Assembly (NCBI GenBank): GCA_002343075.1 | Contig: DDRH01000067.1 | Coordinates: 125,117-161,360 of the forward strand | Direction: 5' to 3' | Origin: Phycisphaerales bacterium UBA2421 | GTDB lineage: Bacteria; Planctomycetota; Phycisphaerae; Tepidisphaerales; Tepidisphaeraceae | Length of the DNA: 36,244 bases | Shown: positions 1-8,547 of the stretch, piece by piece | How positions within the stretch are numbered: the first letter of the stretch is position 1 | Layout: each line of letters opens with the position of its first letter | Made by a program: the position numbers and the translations under genes | Notes under the pieces: model-generated | Databases searched by the model: none | What the model was told of the DNA's origin: nothing | Seen by the model: the letters and a program-made list of their open reading frames with translations, nothing else

Positions 1-1506
1 CATGGGAATGACCGTTGGCGCAACGAACAGGTAGAAGAAGAAGCTGATGGTGAGCGCAACCGAAAGATCCCGGAAAAGCTGGCCGACTTCTTCCTGGATA
101 AAAATCACGGGCACAAAAACCGCTACATTGGTCAGCGTCGCGGCCACGACCGCGCCCCATACTTCAGCGGTGCCATCGAGTGCGGCGCGGAAGCGGTCTT
201 TACCCATCTCGCGGTGACGGAAAATGTTTTCAAGGACCACGATCGCGTTGTCGATCCCCATTCCAACGGCAAAGGTCAGGCCCGCCATGCTGATGACGTT
301 CAGGCTGCGGCCGAGAATCGCCATGCCCAGTAGCGTGCCCACGACGCTGATGGGGATCGCCACCAACACCACCATCGTGGCGCCGATGCTCCGAAGTGTC
401 ACCAGCAGCACCGCGCCGGCGAGCAAGGCGCCAAAGAGCAGGTTGCGGCTTGCGTTGGTCACGGCGTCATCGATGTAAACGGTCTGGTCGTAAACCTGCA
501 CAAGCTCGATGCCCCAATTCTTCGGGCCGAGCACCTCATCATTCACCTGCTTCACCGCGGCCTTCAGGTTGTTCATGGCGCTTAGCACATTGCTGGCGAC
601 CTCCCGCTGGGCGTTGATCGCCATTACTTTCTCGCCGAGGCTGTTTACAAAGCCCGTTTCCTTCTTAAAATCGAGGACAATCTTCGCAACATCATGTACA
701 TAAATGGGCGAACCCGTCGGGCTGTAGGCGATCACCGTGTCGGCAATCTGGTCGGGCGATTCATATTGCCCGACAACGCGCACGCTCACCGCCCGCTTGC
801 CCTCATCCACCGTCCCCGCGGTGACGTCGCGGTTTTCATTTCTTAGTGCGCGGGTCAGGTCGTCGACAGTCAGCCCGCGCGATGCCAGGGCCGAGAGATT
901 CACCCGCACCTGCGCCTCGCGCTCGCGGCCCCCAAGCACCTGAATCTCGCTGATGCCCTCCGATCGCTCAAGCACGGGCTTTACAAAGTCGGCAAAAAAC
1001 GTCCCGAGCCGGGTAATGTCGCCATGCTCAAAGCCGGGCGCGATCTCTCCCGTGGGAACGAATCCCTGCTTCTTTCGGACGATAAACCAGCCAATGTAAT
1101 CGCGGCTAAATCGATCAGTCGCCGAGACGACCGGTTCATCAACGTCATCGGGGTAGTCGGAAACCTGCCTCAGCTTGTCGCGCACTTCATTCAGCGCGGC
1201 GTCTTTGTCGATGCCGACATTAAACTCAAGCCGGATTGACGCCTCGCCTTCCGTGGCCTGGGCCGTCATCTCGCGCAGGCCGGTCACCGATTTGAGCTTC
1301 TCTTCCTGCTCTTCGATCACTTCGCGCGTGATTTCCTGCGGGCTGGCCCCAAACCAACTCGTAGTGACGCTCACCACCGGGCGGTCAACATTCGGGGTCA
1401 GTTGCACGGGCACCTGCCGCAGCGCCATCAGGCCGAAAATGCCCACCAGGAGCACGATAACCGTAACGGTGACGGGACGGCGGATGGAAATCTCGATCAA
1501 ATTCAT
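1..1506 (-). CDS. RND-family efflux permease, N-terminal part (runs off left edge)
   Basis: Inner-membrane proton-driven pump subunit of a tripartite RND efflux system. The visible 502 codons start at ATG 1506 and stay open to base 1. The protein opens with MNLIEISIRRPVTVTVIVLL, the usual first helix, followed by the PVQLTPNVDRPVVSVTTSW segment typical of AcrB/MdtB-like pumps, then periplasmic porter domains. Further on are helix stretches with GMAILGRSLNVISMAGL and GMGIDNAIVVLENIFRH, the classic TM4 region of hydrophobe/amphiphile (HAE) pumps, then EEVGQLFRDLSVALTISFFF. It lies 55 bp downstream of the membrane fusion protein on the same strand, so the two probably form one operon. The substrate cannot be told. 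The C-terminal half is outside the window. Confidence 0.93.
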   Translation of the reverse strand, partial: MNLIEISIRRPVTVTVIVLLVGIFGLMALRQVPVQLTPNVDRPVVSVTTSWFGASPQEITREVIEEQEEKLKSVTGLREMTAQATEGEASIRLEFNVGIDKDAALNEVRDKLRQVSDYPDDVDEPVVSATDRFSRDYIGWFIVRKKQGFVPTGEIAPGFEHGDITRLGTFFADFVKPVLERSEGISEIQVLGGREREAQVRVNLSALASRGLTVDDLTRALRNENRDVTAGTVDEGKRAVSVRVVGQYESPDQIADTVIAYSPTGSPIYVHDVAKIVLDFKKETGFVNSLGEKVMAINAQREVASNVLSAMNNLKAAVKQVNDEVLGPKNWGIELVQVYDQTVYIDDAVTNASRNLLFGALLAGAVLLVTLRSIGATMVVLVAIPISVVGTLLGMAILGRSLNVISMAGLTFAVGMGIDNAIVVLENIFRHREMGKDRFRAALDGTAEVWGAVVAATLTNVAVFVPVIFIQEEVGQLFRDLSVALTISFFFYLFVAPTVIPM

Positions 1507-1561
1507 GAAACGTCACTCAAATGAGTCGGCTATTGCCACAATCAGGAGCCGCCGCAATAGG

Positions 1562-2713
1562 TCAGGTGGCTGGCTGTGTGGCAGGCTGCGCGCCACCGCC
1601 GGAGGGGGCGGGTGGGGATTGCGGTAGATTTCTAGGTTGAAGCGCCTCGCCGCCTTGCAGGGTTTCATTCCCCCGCGTGATGGCCAGGTCGCCATCGGCA
1701 AACTCGCCCTGTACGCTCACCGATTGTCCTGACATCGCTAAAATCTGCACCGGCACAAGCGCCGAAGCCCCGCCGCGCATGACCATGACGCGCGACTGGC
1801 CCCCCGCGCTCAGAACCGCATCTTTCGGCACGACAAAAGAGTTTTCTTCCGAACCGGAGAGAAAAATCGCCCGTGCGAAAAATCCGGGGCGAATCTTCAG
1901 ATCGGGGTTATCAACGAGAATCTTGACTGCAAACGTCCGGCTTGAAGGATCGGCTTCCGGCAGAATCTGGTCGATTTTCCCGCTGAGTTTCATGCCCGGC
2001 ATGGCATCGATCGTCACCGTAACACTCTGGCCCTCTTCGATTTGCGCCACAAGCCCTTCAGGCACATTGGCCCGGACGTGCAGCGGGCTTAGCTGCACAA
2101 TCTCGGCTACGGGGTCGCCTTGTTTGATCCACTGTCCCACTTCCACGCTCCGGCGGGCGACAACACCGTCAATGGGGCTCTTTACTTCCGACTTATCAAT
2201 CATCAGTTTCAGCCGCGAAGCCTCGGCTTGTTTCTCGGCGAGCATGGCCGATCGATTGGCCAGCACTGCCGTGGTGACGCGCAGATCGCGCTGCGCATCG
2301 TCCATTTCCTTCTGCGGGGCCGCCTTGAGTTCGATGACCGGCTTCATGCGCTCAATCTCTATCTCAGCCCGGTCTTGCTCGGCACTGGCTTGCTCGATCT
2401 GCGACCGCAGCGCCTCCACTGCCGCCGCTGTCGCATCGACCTGCGACCGCAATAGAGCTGTGTCTGTCTTCACCAGCACATCGCCCTTGCGAATTCGGTG
2501 CCCTTCTTCAAACAGCCGCTCGGTAACCAGACCCGCTTCTTCCGCAGCGAGAGTTGAGCGAATGATCGGCTCAACCGTCGCCACGATGGGCCGGCTCAGC
2601 TCAATCTGCCCCCGTTCGATTGGCGCAACATCCACCAGCACCGGCCCGGACTGCGCCAGCGAACCGGTAGGCAACATCAAGCAAAAGACGGTGAAGAAAG
2701 TAATTGTACGCAC
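1562..2713 (-). CDS. RND efflux periplasmic adaptor (membrane fusion protein, HlyD/AcrA family)
   Basis: Periplasmic adaptor joining the RND permease to an outer-membrane channel. I choose the GTG at 2713: it follows a GGGA element by a few bases, gives a clear signal peptide (VRTITFFTVFCLMLPTGSLA, cleavage before QSG) and avoids the overlap with comB that an upstream start at 2851 would need. Product is 383 aa. In order: split lipoyl/barrel-sandwich segments, a coiled-coil hairpin at roughly residues 85-160 rich in Glu, Gln, Arg and Ala, the second lipoyl half around KSPIDGVVARRSVEVGQW, then a beta-barrel with RPGFFARAIFLSG. The tail is Pro/Gly/Gln-rich and ends in ATQPAT, a low-complexity ending seen in Phycisphaerae exported proteins. 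It sits 32 bp after comB and 55 bp before the permease. Confidence 0.9.
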   Translation of the reverse strand: MRTITFFTVFCLMLPTGSLAQSGPVLVDVAPIERGQIELSRPIVATVEPIIRSTLAAEEAGLVTERLFEEGHRIRKGDVLVKTDTALLRSQVDATAAAVEALRSQIEQASAEQDRAEIEIERMKPVIELKAAPQKEMDDAQRDLRVTTAVLANRSAMLAEKQAEASRLKLMIDKSEVKSPIDGVVARRSVEVGQWIKQGDPVAEIVQLSPLHVRANVPEGLVAQIEEGQSVTVTIDAMPGMKLSGKIDQILPEADPSSRTFAVKILVDNPDLKIRPGFFARAIFLSGSEENSFVVPKDAVLSAGGQSRVMVMRGGASALVPVQILAMSGQSVSVQGEFADGDLAITRGNETLQGGEALQPRNLPQSPPAPSGGGAQPATQPAT

Positions 2714-2745
2714 GTTCCCGATGCTATGAGCGCCAACTTGCGGAA

Positions 2746-3471
2746 TCAACCCGCTGATTTGATGCTCATACAACACCGGTCGAACAACCCCACGACGTTG
2801 AAGCGATCCTCCACCGCTGCAAACTTCACATCGTCCAGCAGTCCGTGACACAGCTCACTTCCAACCGCAACCGATTGCATGAATGCGTGCAGCAAGTCAT
2901 GGCGGTTGACGGCGTAGAGCTGCGCCGCTGCGGTCGCGGCATCGTTGGCTAAATCCACGACCGTTCGCCTGCGTACTCGATCGATCACCGCACCCGCGCC
3001 GAGCAGATCCTCGATCGCCACGTCCGACCGCTGGCCAGCGCAGAGGAGCGTTACATCGCGATCGCCATGAGCAAGTTGTTCCGCGACCGCGGAGGCGTTG
3101 ACGACGGCCCCCACCAACACAAGAGGCGCCCCCGCGGCGGCAAGGATTGCGCCGGTGCCGTTTGTGGTTGTCATAAAAGTCGTTCGACCGTCGCAGCGGT
3201 CGCGGGTGAAGTCGCCGGGGGAGTTTCCCAGGTCAAACCCAGGCGGGGGCCGCGCGTGGCGCTCGCCGTGAACAAGCTTCCGCCCCTCGAACGCGCCCGC
3301 AGCGGCCAGGGTGGCTTCGACGGACTCAAAAATCCGAATCTCGGTCGCCCCGTGACTCAGTGCCGCGATCATCGTCGTTGTCGCACGAAGCACATCGAGC
3401 ACCACAACCGTTCGATCAGCCAGGTGCCTCGGCTGCAGCAGCGGCGGACAGGCGATTACCTCAAGTTTCAT
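2746..3471 (-). CDS. comB: ComB-like 2-phosphosulfolactate phosphatase family protein
   Basis: 241 aa, full family length. ComB hydrolyses 2-phospho-3-sulfolactate to sulfolactate in coenzyme M biosynthesis of archaea; bacterial homologues are common and their substrate is often unknown. Family motifs seen: VVVLDVLRATTTMIAALSHG near the N-terminus, GERHARPPPGFDLGNSP, TTTNGTGAI, and LLCAGQRSDVAIEDLLGAG, which corresponds to the conserved ED.LGAG block. The ATG at 3471 is the only sensible start. It is the first gene of a minus-strand run with the efflux genes; the link to efflux is positional only. No other coenzyme M gene is visible, so the physiological substrate is open. Confidence 0.85.
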   Translation of the reverse strand: MKLEVIACPPLLQPRHLADRTVVVLDVLRATTTMIAALSHGATEIRIFESVEATLAAAGAFEGRKLVHGERHARPPPGFDLGNSPGDFTRDRCDGRTTFMTTTNGTGAILAAAGAPLVLVGAVVNASAVAEQLAHGDRDVTLLCAGQRSDVAIEDLLGAGAVIDRVRRRTVVDLANDAATAAAQLYAVNRHDLLHAFMQSVAVGSELCHGLLDDVKFAAVEDRFNVVGLFDRCCMSIKSAG

Positions 3472-3534
3472 CGTCTACAGAGTCTACCGCCATTGACTTG
3501 ACGCGAAAGCCCGAGCGATCTATCACCCGAAGAG

Positions 3535-4905
3535 TTGCACCGGACGATGGTTATCAATGTCGTCGGCCTCACGCCGAGATTGCTCGGGCACATGCCCCGC
3601 CTGCGCGCCTTCGCCGCGGCCGGAAAAATCGCGTCGATCGGCCATGTTACCCCCGCGGTCACCTGCAGCGTGCAGGCGACTTACCTCACTGGCACACCCC
3701 CGCGAGAACACGGCATCGTGGGTAACGGCTGGTACGACCGCACCGATGCCGAGATTAAATTCTGGAAGCAATCCGACAAGCTCGTGCAGCGGCCACGCAT
3801 CTGGGAAATAGCCAGAACCCGCGACCCATCGTTTACTTGTGCCAACCTCTTCTGGTGGTACGCAATGTATTCGTCGGCCGACATTACCGTCACCCCACGT
3901 CCGATGTATCCCGCCGACGGGCGCAAGCTGCCCGATGTCTGGACGAACCCGGGCGCCTTACGAAGCGCGCTGCAGGAAAAGTTCGGGCAGTTTCCCCTGT
4001 TTAAGTTCTGGGGGCCGATGGCGGGGATAGAGTCGTCACAGTGGATCGCCGACGCCGGCCGGTTGGTCTGGGAAACGGCCAATCCGACGATGCAACTGGT
4101 CTACATCCCTCATTTGGATTACGACCTCCAGCGGCACGGCCCGGACAGCCCGCAAGCCCGCGCCGCCGCGCGGGCCGCCGATGACGTGGTGGCCCCGCTG
4201 CTCGAGTGCACATCGCGTTCCGGCGGGAGGATCGTCGTGCTGAGTGAGTATGGCATTGAACCGGTTCAACAGCCGATTCACATCAACCGCGCGCTGCGCC
4301 AGGCCGGGTTGCTTGCCATCCGCACGGAACTCGGCCGCGAACTTCTCGACGCCGGCGCCAGCCGGGCGTTTGCGGTGGCCGATCACCAGGTGGCCCACAT
4401 TTATGTAAACGATCCCGGCGCCATGACCACCGCCGAGCGAATCGTGCGTGCCGTGCCGGGCGTTGGCGAGGTGTATTCCGGCGAACGCACCGCCGCGATT
4501 GGGGCCGACCACGACCGCGCGGGCGACCTCATCGCAGTCGCATCACCCGGCGCGTGGTTTACCTATTACTACTGGGAACACGATCCTCATGCGCCGGATT
4601 TTGCGCGCACCGTTGATATCCACCGCAAGCCCGGCTACGACCCGGCGGAGCTGCTGCTCGACCCCGCCAAGCCATTATTGAAAGCACGGATCGCGTGGAA
4701 GCTGTTGAAGCGAAAGCTAGGATTTCGGTCGCTGCTGGATGTCATCCCGCTTGATGCGGGGCTTGTCAGAGGCTCGCATGGCCGTCCACCCGCTTCGCCG
4801 GAGGAAGGGCCGGTGTTCATCACCGATCAGCCGGGCTTGCTCGACAGCGCCCGGCTGGCCGCCACCGACGTTTGCGGGCTGATCCTGCGGCATCTGTTTG
4901 ATTAG
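3535..4905 (+). CDS. Alkaline phosphatase superfamily protein (type I phosphodiesterase / nucleotide pyrophosphatase-like)
   Basis: About 456 aa if the TTG at 3535 is used; an ATG four codons later (3547) is the alternative. The TTG start gives MHRTMVINVVGLTPRLLG, which fits the way relatives begin (charged residues, then VVINVVGLTP). The GHVTPAVTCSVQATYLTGT...REHGIVGNGW region carries the usual nucleophile neighbourhood and the HGIVGN block of nucleotide pyrophosphatases. HLDYDLQRHGPDSP supplies an Asp/His metal pair and VDIHRKPGYDP a C-terminal metal His. Two other ligand positions are atypical: the first Asp is replaced in INVVGLTP, and the usual DHG block reads SEYGI. This looks like the subfamily also found in bacterial ebo clusters, but no other ebo gene is nearby. 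It diverges from comB; the substrate is unknown. Confidence 0.78.
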   Translation: MHRTMVINVVGLTPRLLGHMPRLRAFAAAGKIASIGHVTPAVTCSVQATYLTGTPPREHGIVGNGWYDRTDAEIKFWKQSDKLVQRPRIWEIARTRDPSFTCANLFWWYAMYSSADITVTPRPMYPADGRKLPDVWTNPGALRSALQEKFGQFPLFKFWGPMAGIESSQWIADAGRLVWETANPTMQLVYIPHLDYDLQRHGPDSPQARAAARAADDVVAPLLECTSRSGGRIVVLSEYGIEPVQQPIHINRALRQAGLLAIRTELGRELLDAGASRAFAVADHQVAHIYVNDPGAMTTAERIVRAVPGVGEVYSGERTAAIGADHDRAGDLIAVASPGAWFTYYYWEHDPHAPDFARTVDIHRKPGYDPAELLLDPAKPLLKARIAWKLLKRKLGFRSLLDVIPLDAGLVRGSHGRPPASPEEGPVFITDQPGLLDSARLAATDVCGLILRHLFD

Positions 4906-4997
4906 CAACGGTCCGACGCAGCATTTGCGTCTCAGGATCGATCATAGCGGCGTGCCCCCACCGGCCGCAGTAGCCGGTGTTTCTTTCACCGATCGGG

Positions 4998-5003
4998 TAT
5001 AGT
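4998..5003 (+). promoter_or_regulatory. Candidate -10 box of the histidine kinase gene (leaderless-type)
   Basis: TATAGT lies 9 nt before the ATG at 5013, with no Shine-Dalgarno sequence between. This spacing predicts a transcript starting at or within a few bases of the start codon. It is a sequence match only. Confidence 0.4.
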
Positions 5004-5012
5004 CTCGATCCG

Positions 5013-6698
5013 ATGCTCCGGTTGATGCACCGATTCCGACTACCGCTTGCGGTCAAGTGCCTGCTGCTTTTCGGCATCGGCGTCGCGATTGTTCTGGGGG
5101 CGGCGCTTTGGGTGCCGTGGCAGCGGATGGAGCAACTCACCCAGCAGCTCGACCAGAGCAGCGCGTCGGGCGCGATTCGCCTGGCAATCGGCGAACATAC
5201 CGCCGAGTGGTCGAATGGCAATCTTTCAGACCATGCGCCAACCTCGCGGCCGGCGAGCCGGTGGGATAAGGGCGCCGAGCGGCTGATCGTCGACGGCGAG
5301 GAATACCTTCCGCCGAGGCTGATTCCGCTCGCCGCACTGAAAACGCCCGAAAGCCTGACGCGGTTTGACTTGCAAGCGTTTCAGGCGCTGGGGTCCGACC
5401 CGCGCCGCAAGAGTTTCTGGCGATATTTTAACGGCAGCTACGGCTACCGATATGCAGAGCCGCTTTATGCGACGGGCAGTTGCCTGAAATGTCACGCCAA
5501 TGAACCCCTTTCTGCGGAAATGGCCGCCCTGCTGCCCGCCCGCGCGCCGGGAAATGAGCCTTCCGACCCGCCCACCACCCAACCGGCGGCGCTGCTCGGC
5601 ATTGCATCGATCGAAATCCCTTCGCAGATCGAGGCGCAACAGCTACTGCTCAACCGCATTTTTATGCTCTCCGCGGGGTTGTTTGCGGGGCTGCTCGCGA
5701 TCGTGCTGTTTTACCTTATCACGACGCGGTTGATCTTGCAGCCGGTGCGCGTTCTGCAGGAGACATGCGAAAAGGTGGCGATGGGCGATCTAAACATCCG
5801 CTCGGACGTCAACACCGGCGACGAGTTCCAGCAGCTTTCCGAGACTTTCAACGGCATGCTGCGTAACCTGCAGGAATCATCCGACCAACTGCGGGCTGTC
5901 AACAAGAGCCTCGACATGAAGCTCGGCGAGTTGGCCGAGACCAATGTTTCACTATACGAATCAAACCGGCTTAAGAGCGAGTTCCTGGCAAACGTCAGCC
6001 ACGAACTGCGCACGCCACTGAACTCAATCCTCGGTTTTGCAGATTTGCTGAATGAATCGATCTCGCGTGACGGCGACGCCCGTCCGGCCCGATATCTCCA
6101 AAACATTCTGGCAAGCGGGAAGGGACTGCTGCAGTTGATTAATGACCTGCTTGACCTGGCAAAAATTGAAGCGGGGAAGATGGAAGTGCGCACCGAGCAA
6201 CTGGCGATGCCAGGGTTGTTTGAAGGACTGGTGAACCTGCTGCGCCCGCTGACTGAGAAGAAGAGCGTCACCATCCGGGCAACCGTGTCCAACGATGTGC
6301 CGATCATCCTGACCGATCCGGCAAAGGTGCGACAGATTCTTTACAACCTGCTCTCGAACGCGATCAAGTTCAGCCCGGTCGGTGCGACGATCGATCTGGG
6401 CGCGCAGCGCAACGGACTGATGTCGATCCGGCTTGAGGTGACCGACCGTGGACCGGGCATTCCAGTCGAGCAGCAGCAGCTCTTGTTTGAGAAGTTCCGC
6501 CAGCTCGATGGCAGCCACACCCGCGAGCACGGCGGGACCGGGCTGGGCCTGGCCATCGCCAGAGAGCTTTCCGAACTGCTCGGCGGAAGCATCGGCGTGA
6601 CCAGTACGCCCGGGGAAGGTGCGACGTTTTACCTCGTGTTACCCCTCAAGATCGACGCCGGCGCCCGCGACGTACGCGACAAACTGGTTTTGACCTGA
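5013..6698 (+). CDS. Sensor histidine kinase with Tll0287-like (DUF3365) CxxCH periplasmic domain
   Basis: 561 aa from the ATG at 5013; a GTG 12 codons upstream is possible, but the TATAGT box favours 5013. Layout: TM helix about 12-36; periplasmic domain about 40-210 ending in GSYGYRYAEPLYATGSCLKC followed by His, so CxxCH at 157-161 is a c-type heme binding motif as in Tll0287/DUF3365 sensors; second TM helix about 216-238; HAMP about 240-293; HisKA with phospho-acceptor His330 in ANVSHELRTPLNS; HATPase with the N box near LLSNAIKFSP, DRGPGIP, and GGTGLGLAIARELSELLGGS. No receiver domain is attached and no response regulator gene is adjacent, so it is an orphan kinase. Probable role: sensing redox state or a small gas or ligand via heme. 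Heme attachment is inferred from the motif. Confidence 0.88.
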   Translation: MLRLMHRFRLPLAVKCLLLFGIGVAIVLGAALWVPWQRMEQLTQQLDQSSASGAIRLAIGEHTAEWSNGNLSDHAPTSRPASRWDKGAERLIVDGEEYLPPRLIPLAALKTPESLTRFDLQAFQALGSDPRRKSFWRYFNGSYGYRYAEPLYATGSCLKCHANEPLSAEMAALLPARAPGNEPSDPPTTQPAALLGIASIEIPSQIEAQQLLLNRIFMLSAGLFAGLLAIVLFYLITTRLILQPVRVLQETCEKVAMGDLNIRSDVNTGDEFQQLSETFNGMLRNLQESSDQLRAVNKSLDMKLGELAETNVSLYESNRLKSEFLANVSHELRTPLNSILGFADLLNESISRDGDARPARYLQNILASGKGLLQLINDLLDLAKIEAGKMEVRTEQLAMPGLFEGLVNLLRPLTEKKSVTIRATVSNDVPIILTDPAKVRQILYNLLSNAIKFSPVGATIDLGAQRNGLMSIRLEVTDRGPGIPVEQQQLLFEKFRQLDGSHTREHGGTGLGLAIARELSELLGGSIGVTSTPGEGATFYLVLPLKIDAGARDVRDKLVLT

Positions 6699-6876
6699 TG
6701 TGACGATCAGGCAATCTGGGCAAGTATCACTTCTCGATCGACCTTTACATTTATTTTTGTTGCTATGTCCGAGGTCGGCTGCTAGGTTATGGGGCACACC
6801 GCGATAGCGGCGTGACCACTTCTTTTTGTGTGTCTGGACAACTCATTTCTGTCTCGTCTCATTTCGGAGGGACCTT

Positions 6877-7659
6877 ATGCGTCTCAAGACTTGCCTTGCG
6901 TTGGCGGCGTGCGCCGCATGTGCTTCGGTTGCTTCGGCTTACACCATCATCCCGCTGCGCGCGGCTGACGGCACGGAGATTGTCACCTCGAACACCGGGG
7001 CGGAAAATGTCGTGCCAAACTCGAGCTATGTCGTCTTCACAGGCGTGGCAACCGCTGCCAACGCGTTGGCGCTGCTCGAGTCATCGGCCCCGCCGGTGCG
7101 CGACGACATCGTGCTCTTTGATGGAATTTCGGAACAGATCAACGACTACCTCGCCGTAGCTGGCGGGACCAATCGCTTTGTCACCGAAAGCGACATCGAC
7201 AATGGCAACGGCACCCGCACGCTGACCGTGCTCACCAGCGCCCTGAATCCAAACGGTGGCTTGGGTGACCTGTGGCCGTCCGGTTTCGTCAGTGGTGCCA
7301 ACCCGCTTACAGGCGGCGGCTGGGGTATCGGACTCAACCTCCCCGATGCGCTCGACGGCGGCCCGGCAGATGGGCTGAACCTCGAAGCCGGCGATGCCAT
7401 TCTCAGCAGCACCATCGCTATCTCATCAAATGGTGTCTTCGCCGCCCCGCTAAACATTCCGGCCAGCCTGTTCGGCGCAGCCGCGTTTCCGATTACCACC
7501 TGGAATGGCAACATCGGTCTGGCATTTGGCAACGGTGCCACCGGGACCGACCTGCAGGACGCGATCGAGTTTAAGATCGTCTATCAGCCGGTTCCCGAAC
7601 CCGGCACCCTGAGCGTGCTGGCCCTGGCCGCTGCGGGCATCCTCCGCCGCCGTCGGTAA
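6877..7659 (+). CDS. Secreted protein with PEP-CTERM sorting signal
   Basis: 260 aa. The ATG at 6877 is set by a strong GGAGG at 6866-6870, six bases upstream, and by the signal peptide that follows (MRLKTCLALAACAACASVAS, cleavage after Ala, before YTI). The mature part is Gly/Ala/Asn/Asp-rich and acidic, without a recognised enzymatic motif. The C-terminus has the PEP-CTERM layout: VPEPGTLSVL, a short hydrophobic stretch, then an RRRR tail, the signal read by exosortase systems for surface sorting. No exosortase is in the window. Single gene with its own terminator downstream. Function unknown; probably a surface or matrix protein. Confidence 0.85.
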   Translation: MRLKTCLALAACAACASVASAYTIIPLRAADGTEIVTSNTGAENVVPNSSYVVFTGVATAANALALLESSAPPVRDDIVLFDGISEQINDYLAVAGGTNRFVTESDIDNGNGTRTLTVLTSALNPNGGLGDLWPSGFVSGANPLTGGGWGIGLNLPDALDGGPADGLNLEAGDAILSSTIAISSNGVFAAPLNIPASLFGAAAFPITTWNGNIGLAFGNGATGTDLQDAIEFKIVYQPVPEPGTLSVLALAAAGILRRRR

Positions 7660-7723
7660 AATGTGCGAACGTGCGGCTTGGCCATTGGGCTGCGCCGCAC
7701 TTCAGTCAATCGGCGTATGAAAA

Positions 7724-7755
7724 CGGCCCGTGCATCCGGAGGGGTGCACGGGCCG
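7724..7755. terminator. Bidirectional hairpin terminator
   Basis: Perfect 11-bp GC-rich stem (7724-7734 pairs with 7745-7755) with a 10-nt loop, lying between the end of the PEP-CTERM gene (plus) and the end of the 7823-8347 gene (minus). Flanks are only modestly T-rich (CTATTTCT on the right, three A on the left), so it may work in both directions. Inferred from structure. Confidence 0.65.
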
Positions 7756-7822
7756 GACTATTTCTACCAATCATGATTGGTTGAAGACGACGGCACGCAA
7801 ATCGACTCCGTCATGGCCAGCA

Positions 7823-8347
7823 TCAATACCAGACATTTAAGACCAGCGCCGGCTCGCGGATTTTGCCCTCAAACACTCCGACGGTCGGCGTAACAAACTT
7901 CACCTCGACGTCAGGATGGGCGTCGAGCCACTCGTTAATCGCGTCATCGAGGTACTGCAGCCCGCTATCGGAATACTTTCCGTGAAAGCTCTTCACGCGA
8001 ATGGCGCCGGTGCCGTTGGAGGTGACTTTGCGCTTCCAGTCATGGTGCTTGCGGGCAGTGCCGGCATCGCCAAGTTGCTTGATCTTCTTGGCAAACTCCT
8101 CCGCGTGCGATGGCGCGTCGGCTGCATCGTCATCGACCAGCGCGATCGGTTCTTCATCCACCGGAACAGGATGCCCGGTAGAAATCGGCCGCGGCGGCAT
8201 CACCCCTCCCGGCGGGCGGATCGCTGGGGCATGCGACGGCTGCGCAGGTCGAAGCCCCGGCTGCTGCGGTGTGGCATGGCCTGTGATATGGCCGGACTGG
8301 GAATGGCCTGTCGGTGGATGGCCCGGATGACGTGGATCCTGTTGCAT
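7823..8347 (-). CDS. Conserved hypothetical protein with His/Pro-rich N-terminus
   Basis: 174 aa. The start at 8347 is fixed by GAGGAGC five bases upstream. Residues 1-70 are low complexity, rich in Pro, His, Gln and Gly (PRHPGHPPTGHSQSGHITGH), followed by an acidic linker (EEPIALVDDDAADAP) and a compact C-terminal domain: a charged helix EEFAKKIKQLGDAGTARKHH, then TGAIRVKSFHGKYSDSGLQY and LDDAINEWLDAHPDVEVKF, ending ALVLNVWY. The C-terminal domain looks like a small alpha/beta unit. I do not recognise a named family. No signal peptide or membrane helix, so cytoplasmic. The His-rich stretch could bind metal or be a disordered linker; neither is shown. Confidence 0.7.
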   Translation of the reverse strand: MQQDPRHPGHPPTGHSQSGHITGHATPQQPGLRPAQPSHAPAIRPPGGVMPPRPISTGHPVPVDEEPIALVDDDAADAPSHAEEFAKKIKQLGDAGTARKHHDWKRKVTSNGTGAIRVKSFHGKYSDSGLQYLDDAINEWLDAHPDVEVKFVTPTVGVFEGKIREPALVLNVWY

Positions 8348-8443
8348 CGAAAGCTCCTCGTTTCGCCAAAAACTCTCCCCCGCTGTGCTAACCCGATGTG
8401 CTTCACCTATCTTAACCATCGACCAAGGCCCGAGTAAAACAAA

Positions 8444-8480
8444 AATCGCACGTTTCGGAAGTAAATCCGAACGTGCGATT
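8444..8480 (-). terminator. Rho-independent terminator downstream of the HDOD gene
   Basis: Long inverted repeat (8444-8459 with 8466-8480, one bulged base, 6-nt loop). Read on the minus strand the stem is followed by TTTTTGTTTT, a good U-tract, 68 bases after the HDOD stop codon. The plus-strand side also has a T-run (TTTGTTTTTT). It probably ends the nonulosonic acid/HDOD transcription unit. Confidence 0.8.
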
Positions 8481-8547
8481 CATTTGTTTTTTAGTCCAGC
8501 GAGGCGACCCGGCGGCCGGTTTGCCGCCGCTGCCAAACCAACCGGGT

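Noticed and set aside
1677..2729. Long plus-strand open frame (350 codons) opposite the efflux adaptor
   Set aside because: Ser/Arg/Thr-rich translation without domains, fully antisense to a well-supported MFP gene; typical of a GC-rich shadow frame.
2714..2851. Longer N-terminus for the efflux adaptor starting at 2851
   Set aside because: It would overlap comB by over 100 bp and hide a good signal peptide that begins at the GTG at 2713.
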